This document shows positions 11,004 through 25,745 of a stretch of 64,000 nt of DNA, piece by piece (the stretch's first letter is position 1; every line of letters begins with the position of its first letter). The notes beneath the pieces were generated by a model that was not told the DNA's origin, ran no database searches, and saw only the letters and a program-made list of their open reading frames with translations. This stretch comes from Henckelia pumila (Eukaryota; Streptophyta; Magnoliopsida; Lamiales; Gesneriaceae): positions 4,464,001-4,528,000 of the forward strand of contig NC_133121.1 of the NCBI RefSeq assembly GCF_033568475.1, in the 5' to 3' direction. Position numbers and translations under genes: made by a program.

Positions 11004-13628
11004 TGAAACGCCTACTACTAATAAATGCGGAAAAACTTTTTTTTTTTTTTAAATAATACTATACATATACGCCCATACATATATGTATAAATATTAAAAA
11101 TAATATTTCAAATCATAACTCGCTTAATAAAATAATAAACATTTATTTGATAAAATCTTGAGTCATGCAATAAATAAAATAATGTCTATCGTGAAAATTC
11201 ATAACTTATGTCTACTAAAATCATAAAAATTCAATAATTAATCATAACCAATAAAAACATAAAAATATCCTAAATATATAACTCATGCATAAATAAAATC
11301 CTAGCGAGACGGTCACGGGGCCACTGCCATGCTCGCTCATACGTCCTCGCCACCGATAGGAGCTACATCATACTCACCTGCACCATATAAGCGTAGTGAG
11401 CCTAGAGGCTCAACATGTCTAATCCTTTATAACAAGGTTAAAAATAATGCATCACGTAAATACTAATACATATACATGTACATGAGCATGCGTGGAAACA
11501 TTTTTCATGACATAAATGCTTAATCATAAATCTTATACATAACATAACTTTCTTCATCATACATAACATAATTGAGCATGTCATAAACATAAAAACTGTG
11601 TATGGTCATATCCATGAATGTGACTAATAACTGTGCCGACTGATCAGTCTAAAGAACCATCGTACGTGGCGGTGGACAAATCCACCTCTATGCTGGTAGT
11701 AAACTACCTCTGTGCCAGTGGTAAAACCACTTCTATGCCAGTAGTAGAACTACCTCTGTGTCAGTGGTAAAACCACTTCTATGCTGTCACATCACTTCAA
11801 TTTCCATAAAAATATTTTCATGCTCAATTCTTAATCATAAACACATCATAAAATATTTCATGTATGCATGCACTTAAAATATGTCCGTAATATATATTTA
11901 ATTAATTTTAATAATAAATATACTTTTACTTAAAATAGACTTCATGCATAAAAATAATTAAATATATATTCCGGACTTAGTTTATTTTCATGGGTTGGTC
12001 CAGACTGCTGGTCACTCACTCTAAACCCATTAAACTTAAATAAAATCCAATAATCATATTTTAGCCCAAATAACTTAATTAAACTTAACTTGACCTAAAT
12101 AAAATATTTAAGCCTAATTACTTAACTTAAGCCCAATAAAACTCTAGACTGGCCCAAAAATTCTCATGGACTCCCAAGCCCATAAAAATCATTGTGCTAA
12201 CTTAAATAAATTATTTAAGGCCCAAATAAAATTATTTGGAGGTCCAAATAATTTTATTTCTAATTAATTGGCCTAAAAATCAATTAAAACATTAAACATT
12301 TTAAAATTAAAATACTCGAGCCCGGCCCACCTAGCCCTGACCCGGACCTACCTGACCCGACCCTAGACCCTACTGACCCGACCCACTACCCTGACCCGAC
12401 CCGGAACCACCCAGCACCCCCTACCCGACGCCCCCCCTCTCCTAGCCCTCGGCTGCGCGAGCAGCAGCCCTTAAGGGGCTGCTGCCGCCTCGCTCCGGCC
12501 GCCCCTGGCCGGAGCGCCGCCGGCAGGACCTTCCCAGGGTCCTGCCGGTTCGAACCCAGCCTTGGCTCGGCTGGGTCATGGCCTAGCATGACCAGCCGAG
12601 CCCCCCTTCCACTAAACCCTAAACTGCCGCCTCCCATGACCAAACCTTGCACCAGCTTGAACCCAGCCGTGAACCAGCCTGAACCCCTGGACCCAGCTCG
12701 ACCCTAGGCACCCTAGGACACCCCTTGACCGAGCCACCACCTCTGGACCGAACCATGCAAGGCACAAAACGATTTATGATCATGAATTCACCAAAACATG
12801 CAACAATTCATTCATACTTGCAATATATCCGAACCATGGCTAATAAATTCTGAAACAAAAATCTCCCTTATGCATAATAGCTTATATGGTGTTAAAGAAA
12901 GGAGTTAAACATGCCTTGATAATTATTTGACAACGAACGATGCGTTTACGGGACCCCGGGACGACGAACGGACCAAAAATCTTCAAAGGTGGAGCTTGGT
13001 TGGATCGGCTATGGAGTTTTCTGTCAAGGAAGATGATGGAGGCGTGAAGGAGGGTGGAAGAAGAGTTATCGGCTCAATCATATAGTGGTAGGGTAGGTTT
13101 AGGTTTTAAATAAATTAAATAGAATTAAAAAGGAATATTAATTAATATAATATAGTTAGGTAGATAATATGGCATAAAATATAAATTTTTAAACTAATAA
13201 AATTAATAATAAATCTGATATTAAACCAAAATCCCGAAATAATAACTTTGGGAATTTTTAAATATTAATAAAAGTCAATAAAATGACTTATTTTTGCTAA
13301 AAATAAACCCTTAAATAAATATATAATTAAATACTAAAATTTTCTTGACAAAATACTTTAAAATATTATTTTAAGGCTCGTAAAACTCATAAAATATTTT
13401 TGGCTAAATATTTTGGTATCTCGTCCGTCCACGGTCCCGTCTACGCGATCAAAACCAATTAATTTTCATAAATCACAAAAAATCACTAATTTTGGGTTAA
13501 ATGCTAAAATAACTTAAATCATGCATATAAATCACATAATAACACATAAATTCATTTAACCCTTATTTTAAAATTAATTTACCCTAATTATGCATGCGAA
13601 TTTACGTATTAAAATTCCGGGTGTTACA
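11004..13628 (-). mobile_element. Solo LTR of a second gypsy-like family, nested, with TSD
   Basis: Fossil solo LTR of 2,625 bp. On the minus strand it starts TGTAACACCCGG and ends GGCGTTTCA. It is flanked by a perfect 5-bp duplication, GGCTG at 10999-11003 and at 13629-13633, the hallmark of LTR-element integration. It sits in the gag remnant of the older element, so it is younger than that one. Inside are a GC-rich block at 12310-12740, unlike anything around it, and an imperfect short tandem repeat near 11680-11790. No internal coding region remains, so the full element was probably reduced by LTR-LTR recombination. Confidence 0.8.
11680..11790. repeat. Short tandem repeat of about 30 bp inside the solo LTR
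   Basis: About four imperfect copies of a unit of the type ACCTCTGTGCCAGTGGTAAA alternate between ACCACTTCTATG and ACTACCTCTGTG forms. The unit length is about 30 bases. It lies in the nested solo LTR, so it is part of the mobile element and not of a host gene. Confidence 0.6.
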
Positions 13629-13725
13629 GGCTGCTCCCATCAAATCCGCGAAGTTGGCAGGCTGATAAACTGCTAATGCCGACTGTATACGACTCCCAAG
13701 CATGGAAACCAAAATTTTTCCTTTT

Positions 13726-15100
13726 TGTGATAACGAGGTAATGGCTGATATTTTGGACAAGAATCAATATAATTTCAAAAATTAAATCAAGGAATGAAGA
13801 TGTAAGATTTTTCTTTCCCAAAGCTTCGAAATCAAGGCAGATCTCCTCTTTTATTCGGACGATTTGTAGTCTCCTATTTAAGTGCAAAGGAGCAAGCCTT
13901 GTTGAAAATCACGCTTTAATCTTCACTATTTCCTCTCCATGTTTTCGTAGAAAGAAATCGTTCCACTACTCTCTCTTTTTTCTTTGAATTTCGAGACTTA
14001 GTGTCGCAAGTGTGTCAGAATAATTTTGGGAATTATGAGTAGAATTAGAAAAGAAAGGTGCACAAGTTGTGTCAGAGAGTTTCTGAAATCAATTGCAAAA
14101 TTTGGGTCAAAGGGGATTGGTCAATTTTTCTCCATATGCACGTGGAAGTAGCCTAGGCAATTGGAAGAATAGTGCTCAAGGAACTCAAGTCTGAATTTTC
14201 GAGTATTTCTTTTGAATTCTCGATCCAAAGCTTCACCAAGTCAACTATTTAATTCTCACACGAAGATATACTGTAAGTGGGCTTTTGTATGTATATTTCT
14301 TGACGTGATTTTAAAAATATTTATTGATGAGTCATGATATTTTGGTTTTCGAAATTCGTTCGAGCATGTGTCTTTTATTCGTGTCATGTTGGTTCATGTT
14401 ATGTCATGCATATTGTCAAGCACTGTTATGATTCGAATGGATATGATAATGATATGACCTTTATACGGTGGGATTGTAACTGTTGTATGGCCTCACTCCA
14501 TAGAGGATTAACATATTGGACATGGTCTCGCTCCTTAGAGGATTAACATATAGGAGACAGTAAATCATGGAAAGGAGATGAATTTAAGTGCTTATGTTAA
14601 TGTGTTGAAAGCTTGTGTATCATGATGATGTTATGGCCGATGGCCCAAGTATTGAGTTATGTTTATGTTTATGTTTATGTTCATGATGTGTTGTGTTCCT
14701 ATGATTATGCATATATTTGTTACATGTCTCGAACGGCCCCCACTTGCTGAGTGTTTTCCAAAACACTCACCCCTTACTTTTCCCTCCCAGATGATGAAGA
14801 TGATGATGTAGAAGTTCGTGAACAAGATATGTTTTGGGGATGGTGATAGATGATCAATAAGACTAAATTTCGTTATTTTTATTATTGGAATTTTCGCATT
14901 AATATTTTGTTATTAAGTTTTTAGACGCTTCCACAGTTGTTTTGTTATTTTGGATTTATCGAGTTGTAAAGACGAAGTTTTGGAGTTTATTTATGATAAT
15001 AGACTGGTTTGGTTTATACTGTACTATGAGGCTGGTTGTTTTATAATTTGTGTGAATTTGAAACAACGCCGGTGGCACGTCTCGGTCTCGGGGCGTGACA
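13726..15100 (+). mobile_element. Ty3/gypsy-type LTR in plus orientation, divergent copy
   Basis: Fossil LTR in the opposite orientation to its neighbours. The 3' end reads CGGTCTCGGGGCGTGACA, the reverse complement of the TGTCACGCCCCGA start of the minus LTRs. The shared block GGCCCCCACTTGCTGAGTG lies at about 14736-14760. Upstream, CCTATTTAAG near 13870 sits where the TATA box does in the minus copies. The left end (TGTGATAACG at 13726) is inferred from where the gag-like sequence stops. No matching target-site duplication was found, so this copy probably arrived here by rearrangement. Its last 149 bases also occur at 6499-6647. Confidence 0.65.
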
Positions 15101-15531
15101 TTAAAGTGGCCAAGTTCCGGGTTTTCACATCCTTCCCTCTTTATGAAAAGTTTCGTCCTCGAAACTTGAATTAACTTAGTTGTCTAAAAACATAAGACTA
15201 AATTATTTCAATAATAATGTTCAAACTTAAATCTAAAAAAATCATAATTAAATTCCAAATATCAAACTTAAATCTCAAATGTCAACTTAAGTCTCAACAA
15301 TCAAAACTTAATCCAATACCCCAATGATTCCTTATAAATCCCAAAAATAACGACTTAAATAATTTAATCTAACTTAAACCAAGAATTCACCAACAAAATT
15401 AATTTCAAATTTTATATTGCCTATGCAATATAAATACTACACCCAAGTGATTCCTTTCCATCAAGTTCATAAATTCTAAATTCTAATTTTCCATCAAGAC
15501 CATGAACCTGGTTTTGCTTTGATACCATTTC
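15101..15531 (-). mobile_element. LTR stub and 404-bp internal domain, copy 3
   Basis: A 27-base tip of a minus LTR (ending CGGGTTTTCA at 15127) is followed by the same 404-bp internal domain as at 6675 and 8508. It has a polypurine tract next to the stub and a primer-binding-site-like ATGGTATCAAAGC (complement, 15516-15528) next to the LTR on the right. Nearly identical to 6648-7078, of which it is the duplicate. Fossil and non-coding. Confidence 0.7.
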
Positions 15532-16960
15532 TGTCACGCCCCGATCCCAGGGTCGGGTGACATTGCCATTGCTTTCAAATAAAATTTGAAAACAACAAGG
15601 CTCTTAATACAGTATATGCAAACCAGTATTTTGTCATAAATAAAAGCTCCAAAAAATTATCTTTACAACTTGTTAACCCAAAAACTAATACATAATTGCG
15701 AAAGCGACTAAAAGACTTAAATATCAAAATATTAAATGCAACAATCCCAAAAGAAATAACAAAATTAAATCCTAAAGTTTTTTCTTTCACCAACCCCAAA
15801 ACTGGTCTTGTTGTCGATCCTCTAATTCTTCTTCTGTATCATCTGGAAGGGAAAAGGTAAGGGGTGAGTGTTTTGGGAAACACTCAGCAAGTGGGGGCCG
15901 ATCGATCATACCAAAATATATATATTTAGATATATTCATTTGAGAAAACTCATACTTGGATTTCAAGCATGTCATATTTCAAAACATATCATCTCATAAC
16001 ATGTCTCATCATAACATAACATAAACATCATCATCATAACAAAATCAACATGATTTACATATTTTGGCCAGACACTGAAATTCCTCTCATTAATCGTGGC
16101 TAACTGATCAGTCCCCTATATGTAATCCCTCTAAGGGGTGAGGTCATAGAACGGTTATTATTACCCACCGTATCAGGGCCATAACATAACATGGTTCGGA
16201 AATTTTCTTTCCACTTCTTATTCGATTCATAACAGTGTCAAAACATTTTTCCAGCAAAGCATTATCATGAACAATATTAAATAGCAAAATTCCAACGATT
16301 AACATGAGCGATCGAATTTTAAATCATACATATAATTTTAAAGCATAAGCCCACTTACCTTGGTACGCATGAGAAATCAAATAACTTGAAGGTGTACAGC
16401 AACTCCGACAATTCCGAAAGAAAAGTTCAGAAATCACTTTCGAGAGAGCTTAATCCCTTGGCCAATAAGAACACTCTTTTTCTTTATTTTATTCCTATGT
16501 CACGAAGGCTTATGACCAACCTACATATATTTTTCTTCTCTTAATTCTAATCACAATTCTCGAAAATGGATCTGACACAAATTGGAAACCTTAATTTCGA
16601 AAATAAAAAGAGAATAGTGGACAAATTTTTGACCCTAATGGCTAACTGCTTCTCGAAAATATAGAGTGAAAAATAGTATTTTTGTGTGAGATTTTTGAAG
16701 AGGTCTTGTGGCTTTATATAGGAAAGGTTGACGAGATATGGGGTTGAAAATAGAGTGATTTGTTGCTCCGATTACGGAAATAAAATCAGTTTGATAGATA
16801 ATAAAAATTCTGTCAATAAATCAACTTGATTTAATTTTTGAAATAAGTTGATTTGTATCCAAGTTGTTCAATCTCAAAGAAAAAAAAAGATTATATCTTC
16901 CAAGTTTGGGAGATCATTCCTAAATTAAAAAAAACTTGGAGGCCAAATTTCGGGTTTTCA
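15532..16960 (-). mobile_element. Ty3/gypsy-type LTR, minus orientation, twin of 7079-8507
   Basis: Fossil LTR of 1,429 bp, the same length as its twin and with only scattered base differences over the parts I compared. It starts TGTCACGCC and ends CGGGTTTTCA. It closes the cluster on the right. Two bases beyond its end lies GAAGC, which also stands directly before the cluster at 6067-6071. Confidence 0.75.
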
Positions 16961-17361
16961 CTGAAGCGGTCAATAAATTTATAGAGTACTCGGTCATTAT
17001 CAAACAATCACTTGTTCCCAAACTTGATGTCGGCGAAATAGTATTTTGCTTTTTCCCAATCTCATGATAAATTTTTGGGCATGCTTAGTTTGTTTTGTAC
17101 TTTTTCTTCGGACACTTTCGGCATGGTTCTAGAACCTCAATTTTGTATTATACGAGTGATAAATATAAAAACAAAAAGTACAATTTTCCCTAATCCTTAT
17201 AATATAATATCACCTAATTTTATTTTATAAAATAAAATAAATCCAACTAATTACAAAAACCTTTTTAATAAGGCAGGAAAGATGGTGGTACTAGCATATA
17301 ATCATTTGTAACAAAGTACACGCTAATCTATTATCATCTTCTTTCCAACGACATTTGAAAT
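16961..17361. other. Promoter-side spacer before FREE1
   Basis: About 400 bases between the end of the LTR cluster and the FREE1 start codon. AT-rich, with a GGCAGGAAAGATGG patch at about 17273 and a likely transcribed leader in the last 60-80 bases. The closeness of the retroelement cluster means it may lie in or beside the FREE1 promoter. Confidence 0.5.
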
Positions 17362-20300
17362 ATGCAGCACCAAGCTGACAACTCCGCGTCCCAATCATAT
17401 TACCAATACTACCTGAATCCCGCCGCCGCCGCTCCTCCTCCTCCTCCTCCGTTCGCCTCAGCGCCGCCCGTGTCCCCCTCGGACTATTCTTCTTACCCCT
17501 CGATTCCCGCCAATTCCGATCATTTACCTGCTCCCCATCATCCACAATCCTCTGTTCCGTACTCTTTCCCTCACCTCCAGAACCCGTCTTCTCACGATCA
17601 GAATCCATACCATCCGAACCCTAACGCTCCGGTGAATTACGATTATTACGCCACCTACACAAACCCTAATCCCGTTCCTGATTACAGTCCCTCGACCTTT
17701 TCAAATTCTTATTCAGATGGGCCTTCAGCTTACCGCGATCACGCGAATTCGTTTGAAAACAGCGTTAATTATGGTGAGCAAGGATTGTATGATGGCGGGG
17801 TTTATAAGTACAATGGTGGTCGGGTGGATGTGGGTCGATCGTCCGAGGTAGGAACTGGTGGCGGGATGCTGTTTGATGATTATGGGAGGCCGATCGCTAA
17901 TAATATTGGAGGGAAGGAGATGATTGGTTCTGGAAATTCTTCTCATAAGGTCGTCAAGGCGGTTCCCAAATCTGAGGATTTCCAGGGTTCTAAGAGCGGT
18001 GGCGTCCAGAAGTTCCGGGTCAAGATGTTGTCGGAAGGATTTGGTCAAACTGACATGGACGTAATGTGTCAGGTTTGCGACATGATTTTCCTTATTTCTT
18101 TGGTGGCTATCGTATTGGTAGTTGCTTTGTTTAGTTTGATGGAATTTACTTTAATTTTTTAATTGTTTAATGATTTTTTTGTTGTGATTTTGAACCGTGT
18201 TTGTGACACTGGAAATTAGATTGGTCTTGATGGAATAAGGATTCTTGATCCAGCAACTAGCCTGACCTTGAAAATATATCCACTTCACAATGTCTCCAAG
18301 TGGGAGGTAAGTTCACCTCCTATGAACTAAATTTGAGATATTCAATCATTACTTTCGGGGATTGTGTTGGAATGTGGCTTATCTTTTCATCGTCAATATG
18401 TGTGTAGGTGTTGGATTCGTACATCTTTGCCTTTTGGGCCAGTACTAGCGTTGATCCTGATTTAAAACGGATCAGACTGAAATCGAGTAGTTATACCACA
18501 AACATTATTCTGGACATGGTGACAGCAGCAAGCATACAGGTTGGATGGTCTTCTCTCTGACCTTTTTTTTCCTATTGGTAGATGCTAGATCACAGAAGTT
18601 TCTCATGTTCATGTTTGCTGGTGAATGCTTGACAATATTATGATGCAGGGTATATCTAGAGTTTGTTAATTCTATTTTCTATGTGTAATATTTTTAGTTA
18701 AAAATTACGATTATGATGTTGTTATTGCTTCCTTTGCCACACTTAAACAAACAGTCCAAGGAGATGGGCCCAACCAGTAACCCTTCAGAACTTGCCAAGG
18801 GAATTGAGCAATCAGGGGAGAAGAAGAAAGGCTTCCTTGATTGGAAGAACTTGATAAAGCCTGCTAATGAGGAGAAAGATCACTGGGTATGATTAGGATT
18901 TTAACAATGTGCATTACATGGGTTCATGATATGTTCTGCTGCAGCTTTATAACTTCTGAAATACTTTCTGATTTTCTGGTTCTTTCTCTTTTCACAGGTT
19001 CCAGATGAAGCTGTAACCAAGTGCACAGCTTGTGGTACAGATTTTAATGCTTTTAATCGGAAGGTTAGTTTAATGGGTGACAGTGCATTAAGCATCACTC
19101 ATTGATGTTGTAGGTTTTGCCTAGTTTTAATTTTAAGAACTAAAAAAATGCAGAATGCAGGACAGATATGCCTGTTCTCACCCCTGAGCTCTGCTTTTAT
19201 GGAGCTGTCTCATACATATTTTTAATATTTTGCAGCATCACTGTCGAAACTGTGGAGAAATTTTCTGTGACAAGTGTACTCAAGGAAGAATTGCTCTAAC
19301 TACAGATGAGAGTGCTCAACCAGTTCGAGTTTGTGACAGTTGCATGGTATTTATGCATTATTAGACCTATGCTTCCTCTTCTGCAGTATTTGTTTTCTAT
19401 AGCAATGATTTCTTTACCTTATATTTTTTGAGTTATTTTCTTCATGTCATTGTTTTTTTAGTGTGTGATAATGGATTATCTTCAGTTCTGCAACTGTTTC
19501 TATGCCATAGATGCTGAATATTTTGTATTTGTTCATATATTGGCTGATGGTTGTAATTGGGTCTTTTGTTTGTTCAGGCAGAAGCAACTCAGAGGCTGAG
19601 CAACATAAAGGAAGCACCAGCCAGAGTCGCTGGACTACAGAGCCATGAGGATCTGGCAAGAAAACTTCAGGTTAAAACTTGATTTCATCCTTAATGTAGT
19701 GGACTAGGTTCTGTGACATTTTTTGCACATTTTCTTTCTGGAACATGTGCGCCACTATTGTAATGCGGATCTGGATTGGGATTAAAATCATCAATTAAAT
19801 TGATTATATAATGGACTTTGCCAAGTCCCTTCACAAGCCTTTACTTGATGTTATTGATCAAGAATACCTAGTCGTGCGAATGGAATGGCACTCAGCCTAT
19901 TGCCAATGTGTTTATCTATTCGCAGCGATTGTCTTATCCAAAATGTGTTTAGTGTGGTACCGCCCTTTCTCCTCAAATTCATATTTTCTTGTTATACTTC
20001 CTCTCTTCCCTAATTTATTCTCTATTCCATGTTGCATCTATTGGTAATAACAGTAGACAATATAAGCAGGCCTCATCATCTCTGCGGGGCACCATCACCG
20101 TGTCTCCACTTTTTTCTACTCTATTATCGCATTTGAATTTGTCTTCTTTGCGTCTTTCTCCTATAACTCTCATTTGTCATCGTGTCTCACCTTCCTCTTT
20201 TACAGTTCTCCATATCACAGTTGCCTCCTTATTGTCATCGTGTCTCACCTTCCTCTTTTACAGTTTTCCATATCACAGTTGCCTCCTTATTGTCATCGTG

Positions 20301-21182
20301 TCTCACCTTCCTCTTTTACAGTTTTCCATATCACAGTCGCCTCCTTATTGTACAGCATGCTGCTAATAATGATTTGAAAACACTCACACTACATGAACTC
20401 GGGGGAAATGAAGAATTAAATACAGTACTCGTTGTCTTGGAATGGGCAGTTTAGTTAATTGATATGGTGCTGAAGTAACAATGGCCATTTTCAGGGGTGG
20501 GGTTTGATCTCATGTTTTTTTTCCTTCTCAAATTCTGTAGAAAATGTTTGTTCTCTACTTCTCTTCATGAAATATTGGAGGGATTGATAGCTCGATGATA
20601 GTTGTTGGATTTATGGCTCACTTTCTGGCACTAGCAACACATCCCCCACACCCCCCAACCCTTCTCCTCTCTCTGCAGGCTTTAGTTAATCTATCTATCC
20701 TTTGCAGGAGGAGATGGACAGAAAGCGCAAGACACCAACAGGTAATTATGCAAATTGTTTTTTGACCCCTTTTCATTGTAATATTGTCATAGAAATGTTC
20801 CATACACCAGGTATACAAGTCGTTTGGTTGTGAACTAGCCATTATTCAAAATCTGTGTCTGCTATTTTTAGCTAAAGCACAGTGATATTTGTAGGAATGA
20901 AGTCCGAAGCATCAGGTACAAGAATGAGAGAAGTTGCCTGTCCAACATGCACAGTCCATTTACAGGTTTCTGCTTCTTTATTCCTATTCCATGCCTTCTT
21001 TTTTTTTTTTCTTTTTTTTTTTGTGCATAGAAGCTCTTTTTATTTTTCCACTGTAGTTTATTGTGGGAAGGAAAATAAGTCAATGTTATTTTTTATTGTT
21101 CCAGGTTCAGGTTCCGTTTTCTGGTTCTGAAACGATAGAATGCAGTGTGTGCCAGCATCCATTCCTTGTTAACGCGCACTAA
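17362..21182 (+). CDS. FREE1: FREE1/FYVE1: FYVE-domain ESCRT component
   Basis: Plant-specific FYVE protein that binds PI3P on endosomes, recognises ubiquitinated cargo and acts with ESCRT-I in multivesicular-body sorting; in Arabidopsis it also works in vacuole and autophagosome traffic. Ten exons join in frame: 17362-18072, 18220-18306, 18408-18539, 18755-18886, 18998-19063, 19236-19346, 19578-19670, 20708-20741, 20895-20965, 21105-21182; 504 residues. The N-terminal 150 residues are a low-complexity Pro/Tyr/Asn/Ser region with [16 protein letters not shown], which matches the start of FREE1. The FYVE finger spans about residues 355-413, with CTACG, the PI3P-binding RKHHCRNCG and CDKC then CDSC zinc pairs. 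A helical stretch follows (about 414-455), and a C-terminal CPTC...CSVC pair suggests a second small zinc site. Arabidopsis FREE1 is about 600 residues, so the N-terminal disordered part is shorter here. Intron 7 is expanded by a triple repeat. Confidence 0.92.
20175..20348. repeat. Three tandem 58-bp repeats in FREE1 intron 7
   Basis: Units begin at 20175, 20233 and 20291 with TGTCATCGTGTCTCACC and each ends in GCCTCCTTAT. They differ by only a few bases. Each unit contains a C/T-rich stretch ending in TTTTACAG, so each carries a plausible 3' splice-site-like sequence inside the intron. Open frames here are a by-product of the repeat. Confidence 0.9.
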
Positions 21183-22593
21183 GACAGTGATTGATCGGTT
21201 GTGGGTCAATCGACTTTTTATCTTGTTCCTTACTAGCCTGTTGCGCTCCTCTCTTTTTACCGTTTACCGTTATCTAATCATACAAATTAGTTATGGTCTC
21301 TCCATCATCTGTGTTGACCGTTTTGTTCATAGTTTTTGCACAACGATAATACACGCACTAGTGGCATTGTAAAAAGTATCCCAAACTGATGTTTGATGCA
21401 TAAAATATTGTTAAGGATACATACGGGGTTTGCTTCTGTTTGCTTTGGCGAGAGTTGCAGTTATATCAATAAAGTCTAAAGTACGGGGTTTGCTTCTGTT
21501 TGCTTTGGCGAGAGTTGCAGTTATATCAATAAAGTCTAAAGTAAATGAAGAGGTGATCAGAATCAACTCGCTACGAACATATTACGTATAATGTGGTAAT
21601 TGGAAATCCCTAAAAATCTGACTTCTCGTGTAGGTGTCCAACACTCGTCCTGTTTAGGGCTTTTTTGATGATGAATACCTTGTGCATGAATTTTGTACGC
21701 ATTCTACGGAGAAATTGAATTTGTGTGAGCCATCCATTTAAAGAGAACTTGTATAATGCAAAAAATAAAGCATAATCTTGAAAACTTGCTTCATTTGAAT
21801 GTTCCTTGTGTAATCTGCTTAACCCAGTTTGCTGGTTAATCATCTCTGTAAATTGTTATTCTCTTGAGGGTTAATTGCTTGCAAACTTAAATGGAACTTG
21901 AAAGAGGGCAAACAAAAGAAAAGAAAATGCTAGTGTAGTTGGAGGCTCAGATAAAATGGACATAAACAACACACATTTGAGCAGCATTGTCTCCTATCAC
22001 TATGCAGCTCTGAGACTCGCGACCTGTAATCTCAAAACCCACCGGATTGTGTGGACCCAGAGTATTTTCATGTGGTGCCCACTTGAGTGAAATTTACCCT
22101 AAAAATCCCATTTGATAGAGTGCCACATTATGCTGCCAATGCAATAACATAGTAGTTCAACTACAATTAGAAGTCAATTGCCAACACCCTCTTCCATGAA
22201 TAGACACACGACCTCTCCCTGTGGTTCAACTCTGGACAACTTCCTATCCACTCTTTCCCACCGTTGTGTTAAAAAAGTCAACAGCCAATGGCAAAGGAAA
22301 GAAACAATAAATCACAACAAATGAAAGTAAACAATATTCGCTAACGTCTCGACTTCTGGTTTGATCAGTACACTAGGAAAAAAAGAATCAAACAGCATTG
22401 GCACAGTAGAGGTGCCGGAGATGTGACTCAACAACTGGAGATAGAAAATTTCTACATACTTCAAGTCACCAAACACTACTTCCAGAGACAAAGCTAACTC
22501 TTTAGATTGAAGAAAGGAAAAGAAAGAGTAACGGGTGTACGAGGAAGTAATAGAATGAGGGCTCGAAGACAATATCTCCACTCCAAGAGCTGA
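21183..22593. other. Convergent spacer: 3' regions of FREE1 and the ROP gene
   Basis: The two genes end towards each other. The left part holds the FREE1 3' untranslated region with two AATAAA signals, created by a perfect 60-bp duplication at 21422-21541. The right part holds the minus-strand 3' untranslated region of the ROP gene. No other gene is supported. The short open frames have no family features. Confidence 0.6.
21422..21541. repeat. Perfect 60-bp tandem duplication after FREE1
   Basis: Bases 21422-21481 are repeated exactly at 21482-21541. Each copy carries ATCAATAAAGTC, so the duplication doubles a potential polyadenylation signal about 290 and 350 bases after the FREE1 stop codon. 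Perfect identity points to a very recent event or an assembly artefact. Confidence 0.9.

Positions 22594-25745
<3,152 letters not shown>

Larger units (their letters stand above)
10408..13725 (-). mobile_element. Broken Ty3/gypsy internal region with gag/protease remnant
   Basis: Fossil internal domain next to the LTR at 8912-10407. Minus-strand reading starts at its right end with a capsid-type gag stretch (13634-13715), then a nucleocapsid zinc knuckle of the CX2CX4HX4C type (ACFNCGKFGHRIAQC, about 10730-10790). The start of an aspartic-protease-like region follows at about 10515-10600. Reverse transcriptase, RNase H and integrase are absent: the protease remnant passes almost directly into the polypurine tract at 10408. 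The region is interrupted by a solo LTR of another family (11004-13628). Clearly broken, with a large internal loss, a nested insertion and truncation at the right end. Confidence 0.75.

Noticed and set aside
13721-15105. Target-site duplication around the plus-oriented LTR
   Set aside because: The bases before 13726 (CTTTT region) and after 15100 (TTAAA) do not match, so no duplication can be claimed.
19989-20454. Ser/Leu-rich frames of 67-125 codons in FREE1 intron 7
   Set aside because: Produced by the 58-bp tandem repeats inside an intron.
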